Positions 5,882 through 6,142 of a stretch of 6,142 nt of DNA are shown in pieces. The position numbers and the translations under genes are program-made. Numbering within the stretch: position 1 is the stretch's first letter; the number at the start of each line of letters is the position of its first letter. Under the pieces are notes generated by a model. It made no database searches, was not told the DNA's origin, and worked only from the letters and a program-made list of their open reading frames with translations. The stretch spans positions 1-6,142 of the forward strand of contig CAMGRE010000143.1 of assembly GCA_946061355.1 (NCBI GenBank), written 5' to 3'. The stretch is from an uncultured bacterium (GTDB lineage Bacteria > Bacillota > Clostridia > Lachnospirales > Lachnospiraceae).

Positions 5882-6142
5882 CCATAGAATCACGCATAAA
5901 ATCAGGGACTGTTGCGAAAAGACGCAATCCCCGGAATTTGCATTTTTATGTTACAAAACAAGAGGACGCATTCGAGAAGTGTCTTAGTATCAGCCATTTT
6001 CGAGAAAGACGATGAACAGGGCGGCGAGGACTGTCTGAGCACTGCCGGTTTTCAAATCTTTTGATTCCCGGAACCTTCACGGGGATTTCCTAATTGTTTT
6101 CGGGCGGACCGCTTATCGTGCCGCTTCTGCGGAACTCGCTTC
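5882..6142. other. Region without a confident gene; imperfect hairpin and an interrupted small open frame
   Basis: No recognised protein or RNA gene was found on either strand. An imperfect hairpin occupies 5905-5931: TTGCG (5912-5916) pairs with CGCAA (5923-5927), extended by GGGA/TCCC beyond a 3-base bulge. On the plus strand ATG 5948 opens 38 codons (MLQNKRTHSRSV...) to TGA 6062-6064, with only a weak GGAA upstream. The same frame then stays open to the window end, reading FPEPSRGFPNC and ending CRFCGTRF. On the minus strand, short frames enter from the right edge and stop within 100 bases. The segment could hold a small gene, a decayed gene or part of a dispersed repeat; sequence alone does not decide. 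Confidence 0.45.

Noticed and set aside
5822..5893. N-terminal extension of the ClpX-like protein to ATG 5893
   Set aside because: The added 24 codons cover the -10 and -35 boxes and the ribosome binding site of the start at 5821, and add a basic stretch not seen in ClpX.
5905..5931. Hairpin TTGCG/CGCAA with GGGA/TCCC as an intrinsic terminator or riboswitch
   Set aside because: The stem is bulged and the following minus-strand T tract is short and broken (TGATTTTATG); no known RNA family was recognised. Kept only as part of the unassigned region.

Overview
The window looks like chromosome from a Clostridia member, most likely a Lachnospiraceae-type gut anaerobe. This rests on strong AGGAGG-like ribosome binding sites, GTG starts, moderate GC, a Csp-like subtilase with an internal jelly-roll-like insert, and the tail of a PD-(D/E)XK (Rpn/PDDEXK_2-type) transposase-nuclease with a coiled-coil end. 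The family assignment is from memory of such proteins; no search was run.

Layout. Bases 1-560 (+) hold the 3' end of the Rpn-like gene, whose nuclease part lies off the left edge; its tail carries a perfect 42-bp tandem repeat. It converges on a minus-strand block with only 18 bp between the stop codons. Everything from 579 to 5821 is coded on the minus strand. In transcription order (right to left) these are: a ClpX-like AAA+ unfoldase (5821-4262), a Csp-like S8 serine protease (4204-2486), a divergent signal peptidase II, LspA (2431-1979), and a HAD-IA phosphatase (1967-1329). An intrinsic terminator follows at 1286-1325, and then comes a separately expressed histidine phosphatase (1235-579). 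A good sigma-A-type promoter lies just upstream of the ClpX-like gene. I see no convincing internal promoter or terminator before 1325, so the first four genes look like one operon. Three of its four products are proteolytic or unfoldase proteins.

Several starts are revised from the longest open frame using ribosome binding sites: ATG 5821 for the ClpX-like gene, ATG 2431 for lspA, GTG 1967 for the HAD gene (its ribosome binding site overlaps the lspA stop) and GTG 1235 for the histidine phosphatase.

The right end (5882-6142) has no confident gene. It contains an imperfect hairpin and, on the plus strand, a 38-codon open frame. That frame continues open to the window edge after a single TGA, so the segment may be a small gene, a decayed gene or a dispersed repeat.

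The most interesting items are the atypical ClpX (acidic N-terminus, Lys-rich linker, IGY in place of IGF, no RKH pore loop) linked to an apparently active cytosolic subtilase and an LspA, and the expanding coiled-coil repeat in the Rpn-like tail.
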